Of a stretch of DNA of 64,000 bases, positions 62,700 to 64,000 are shown in pieces. Under the pieces are notes generated by a model. That model was not told where the DNA came from. It did no database searches and saw only the letters and a list, made by a program, of their open reading frames with translations. A program made the translations under genes and the position numbers. Source of the DNA: VGWB01 sp964480945. Its GTDB lineage: Bacteria > Bacteroidota > Ignavibacteria > UBA10030. The DNA is taken from assembly GCA_964480945.1 (NCBI GenBank), contig CAYZRX010000007.1:1-64000 (forward strand), read 5' to 3'. Numbering within the stretch: the stretch's first letter is position 1; each line of letters opens with the position of its first letter.

Positions 62700-62818
62700 C
62701 ACGCTGACTGATGTGATCGTAGATGCCCATATGGTAGTATTCGTGTGGGCATTGCCGTATCGGCCTCCCAAGAAAGTCTGGAGGGCAGCCGAAATCAGAC
62801 CACAATCTGGATGAAGGA

Positions 62819-63241
62819 ATGAAGACAAAGCTCTCTGTGTCATCGGCCGTGCTCGTGCTGGCAAGCCTGTTGGCCGATGGATGCTCGGATAAAGCGAGTA
62901 ACCCAATGACTGCCGACCAGCAACCAGTCCAGCCACCGCCTGTGACAAGTTCAGGAGTATCGTTTCAAACAGACATCAAGCCAATCTTCCAAACGCATGG
63001 CTGTGCCTCGTGCCACGGCGGCAACGGTGGTCTCTTCGTTGGCTCCGTGGCCCAGCTGCTTCAAGGAGGCAACCATGGCCCTGCCATCGTGCCCGGCAAC
63101 GCGGATGCCAGCAACATTATTAGGAAACTCAGCCCCAACCCGCCATTCGGTGACCGCATGCCGTTCGGCGGCCCTTACTTGCCGGACAGCACCATTCAGC
63201 TTATCAAAACATGGATCAATGAGGGTGCAAAGGACAATTGA
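62819..63241 (+). CDS. Monohaem c-type cytochrome lipoprotein (1)
   Basis: 140 residues. Leader ends at LADGC (Cys22). One haem motif CASCH (62-66) in a cytochrome c fold of the planctomycete-type or PSCyt1-like kind (FQTDIKPIFQTHGCASCHGG, in part), and a probable Met axial ligand in DRMPFGG (about 115). The end ENDEGAKDN-like motif INEGAKDN is shared with the next protein. Likely periplasm-facing electron transfer. Its TGA overlaps the next ATG by one base. Confidence 0.83.
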   Translation: MKTKLSVSSAVLVLASLLADGCSDKASNPMTADQQPVQPPPVTSSGVSFQTDIKPIFQTHGCASCHGGNGGLFVGSVAQLLQGGNHGPAIVPGNADASNIIRKLSPNPPFGDRMPFGGPYLPDSTIQLIKTWINEGAKDN

Positions 63242-63666
63242 TGGGACCGGGAAAGAAAACACACTCGCGCAAATTCTTACTCTCGTTCATTCTCCTCGCC
63301 CTGGGCTCCGTGCTCACATTCATGAGCTTCGATCTTAAACAGGACAAAGATCAGAAAAAAGACCCGGAGGTTTCGTACGCGAAGGAGATCGTACCGATCA
63401 TCCAGAAACACTGCATCAGTTGTCATTCATCCGATGAAGATCGTCCAAGCGAACTCTACATGGATTCCTACGACGCGCTGATGAAAGGGGGTCGGCACGG
63501 GAAGTGCATCATCCCGGGCAATTCGAAAGAGAGTATCCTCTATCAGAAGATACAGCCGAATCCTCCTTTCGGGCGGTGGATGCCGCCACCGAAGAAGTTA
63601 AAGCTCTCCCCTGAGCAAGTCGAAATTTTCCGCCTCTGGATCGACCAGGGGGCGAAGGACAACTAG
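63241..63666 (+). CDS. Monohaem c-type cytochrome (2)
   Basis: 141 residues from the ATG at 63241, inside the TGATG overlap. N-terminal hydrophobic helix (about 12-30) without a lipobox, so a membrane-anchored periplasmic protein. Haem motif CISCH (58-62), probable axial Met in RWMPPPKK (about 117), and C-terminal IDQGAKDN. It is clearly related to the preceding protein (VPIIQKHCISCH against KPIFQTHGCASCH; NPPFG and GGRHGKCIIPGNS against GGNHGPAIVPGNA). Probably a tandem duplication; the two may form a complex. Confidence 0.83.
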   Translation: MGPGKKTHSRKFLLSFILLALGSVLTFMSFDLKQDKDQKKDPEVSYAKEIVPIIQKHCISCHSSDEDRPSELYMDSYDALMKGGRHGKCIIPGNSKESILYQKIQPNPPFGRWMPPPKKLKLSPEQVEIFRLWIDQGAKDN

Positions 63667-63746
63667 GAAAGAGTTGTTTCCGAAGGTTCCGGTCTCCATA
63701 TTGGAGTTGTCCGTGCTTTCAGATCTCATTGCTGCGTTCTCAGCCG

Positions 63747-64000
63747 ATGGTACTTGAGCCGATCAAGACAACCCTCGTTCACAAAGTTCTTCCCTCCAGC
63801 GCTCTCCGGGAAGAACGACAACCTGCCCTGATTCTTCTGCACGGCCGCGGAACGAACGAAGACGACCTGCTCGGCTTAGCCGAGTATCTCGATCCGCGCT
63901 TCTTCATCGTAAGTGCCCGGGCCCCCTTTCCATTTCCGTACGGCGGCTTCGCGTGGTATCAGATCCTCGAGGTTGGGACGCCCGATCCGCGGCAATTTGA
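63747..64000 (+). CDS. Alpha/beta hydrolase, phospholipase/carboxylesterase type (partial)
   Basis: Eighty-four codons up to the window end. ALILLHGRGTNEDDLLGLAEYL (in part) has the oxyanion-hole LHGRG loop and the DLL motif typical of the carboxylesterase/YpfH group, followed by FIVSARAPFPFPYGGFAWYQI (in part). The catalytic Ser, Asp and His lie beyond the window. Confidence 0.75.
   Translation, partial: MVLEPIKTTLVHKVLPSSALREERQPALILLHGRGTNEDDLLGLAEYLDPRFFIVSARAPFPFPYGGFAWYQILEVGTPDPRQF

Overview
The window looks like a scaffold from an uncultured member of the FCB group, most likely Ignavibacteria or a close relative of Bacteroidota. The main evidence is a type IX secretion (T9SS) C-terminal sorting domain with the QNYPNPFNPSTTI signature, promoter elements resembling the Bacteroidota -7 motif TAnnTTTG, and many secreted beta-propeller proteins. 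Two N gaps (54026-54035 and 62487-62586) show it is an assembled scaffold; the second gap is almost certainly false. G+C is moderately high.

Layout. (1) 1-14 kb, all minus strand: a cell-surface polysaccharide locus with a Wzx-like flippase, methyltransferase, GHMP sugar kinase, three GT4 glycosyltransferases, an asparagine-synthetase-like amidotransferase, a YfhO-type membrane protein and a secreted five-bladed-propeller protein. (2) 14-24 kb, minus: secreted proteins, namely two lipoproteins, a 1246-residue LamG/T9SS cargo protein, and two tandem paralogues with about fifteen 15-residue NSAFG repeats and an S74 intramolecular chaperone domain. (3) 24.5-40 kb, minus: three OmpR-type response regulators paired with three histidine kinases whose extracytoplasmic domains carry TPR-like repeats, interleaved with three secreted TPR plus TolB-propeller proteins. 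(4) 40-46 kb, minus: a second glycan locus (methyltransferase, GT4, GT39-like, GT9, GT2). (5) 46.4-59.7 kb, plus: housekeeping and transport genes (rsmA, PAP2 phosphatase, LysE exporter, SpoIIE phosphatase, aroQ, HAD hydrolase, acpS, MerR regulator, CNT nucleoside and NCS2 base permeases, aldo/keto reductase, serine hydrolase). (6) 59.8-64 kb: tRNA-Pro(GGG), a palindrome-rich stretch, a DUF3332 lipoprotein, a GroES-like co-chaperone, a bacilliredoxin, two overlapping monohaem c-type cytochromes and the start of an esterase.

The most interesting observation is in region 3. Seven promoters (upstream of the three kinase genes, the three TPR-propeller genes and the first S74 gene) carry direct repeats of a TGTCA-like pentamer spaced 10-11 bp. 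In most of them the array ends 19-21 bp before a TACCTTTG-like -7 element. This is the geometry expected for OmpR/PhoB-family activators. I infer an autoregulated surface-sensing regulon: TPR-sensor kinases and their regulators control themselves, secreted TPR-propeller proteins and S74 fibre-like surface proteins.

Other signals are degenerate heptameric tandem repeats in several intergenic regions, REP-like palindromes, an 18-bp duplication of the tRNA-Pro 3' end, and a candidate structured RNA ahead of the bacilliredoxin gene.
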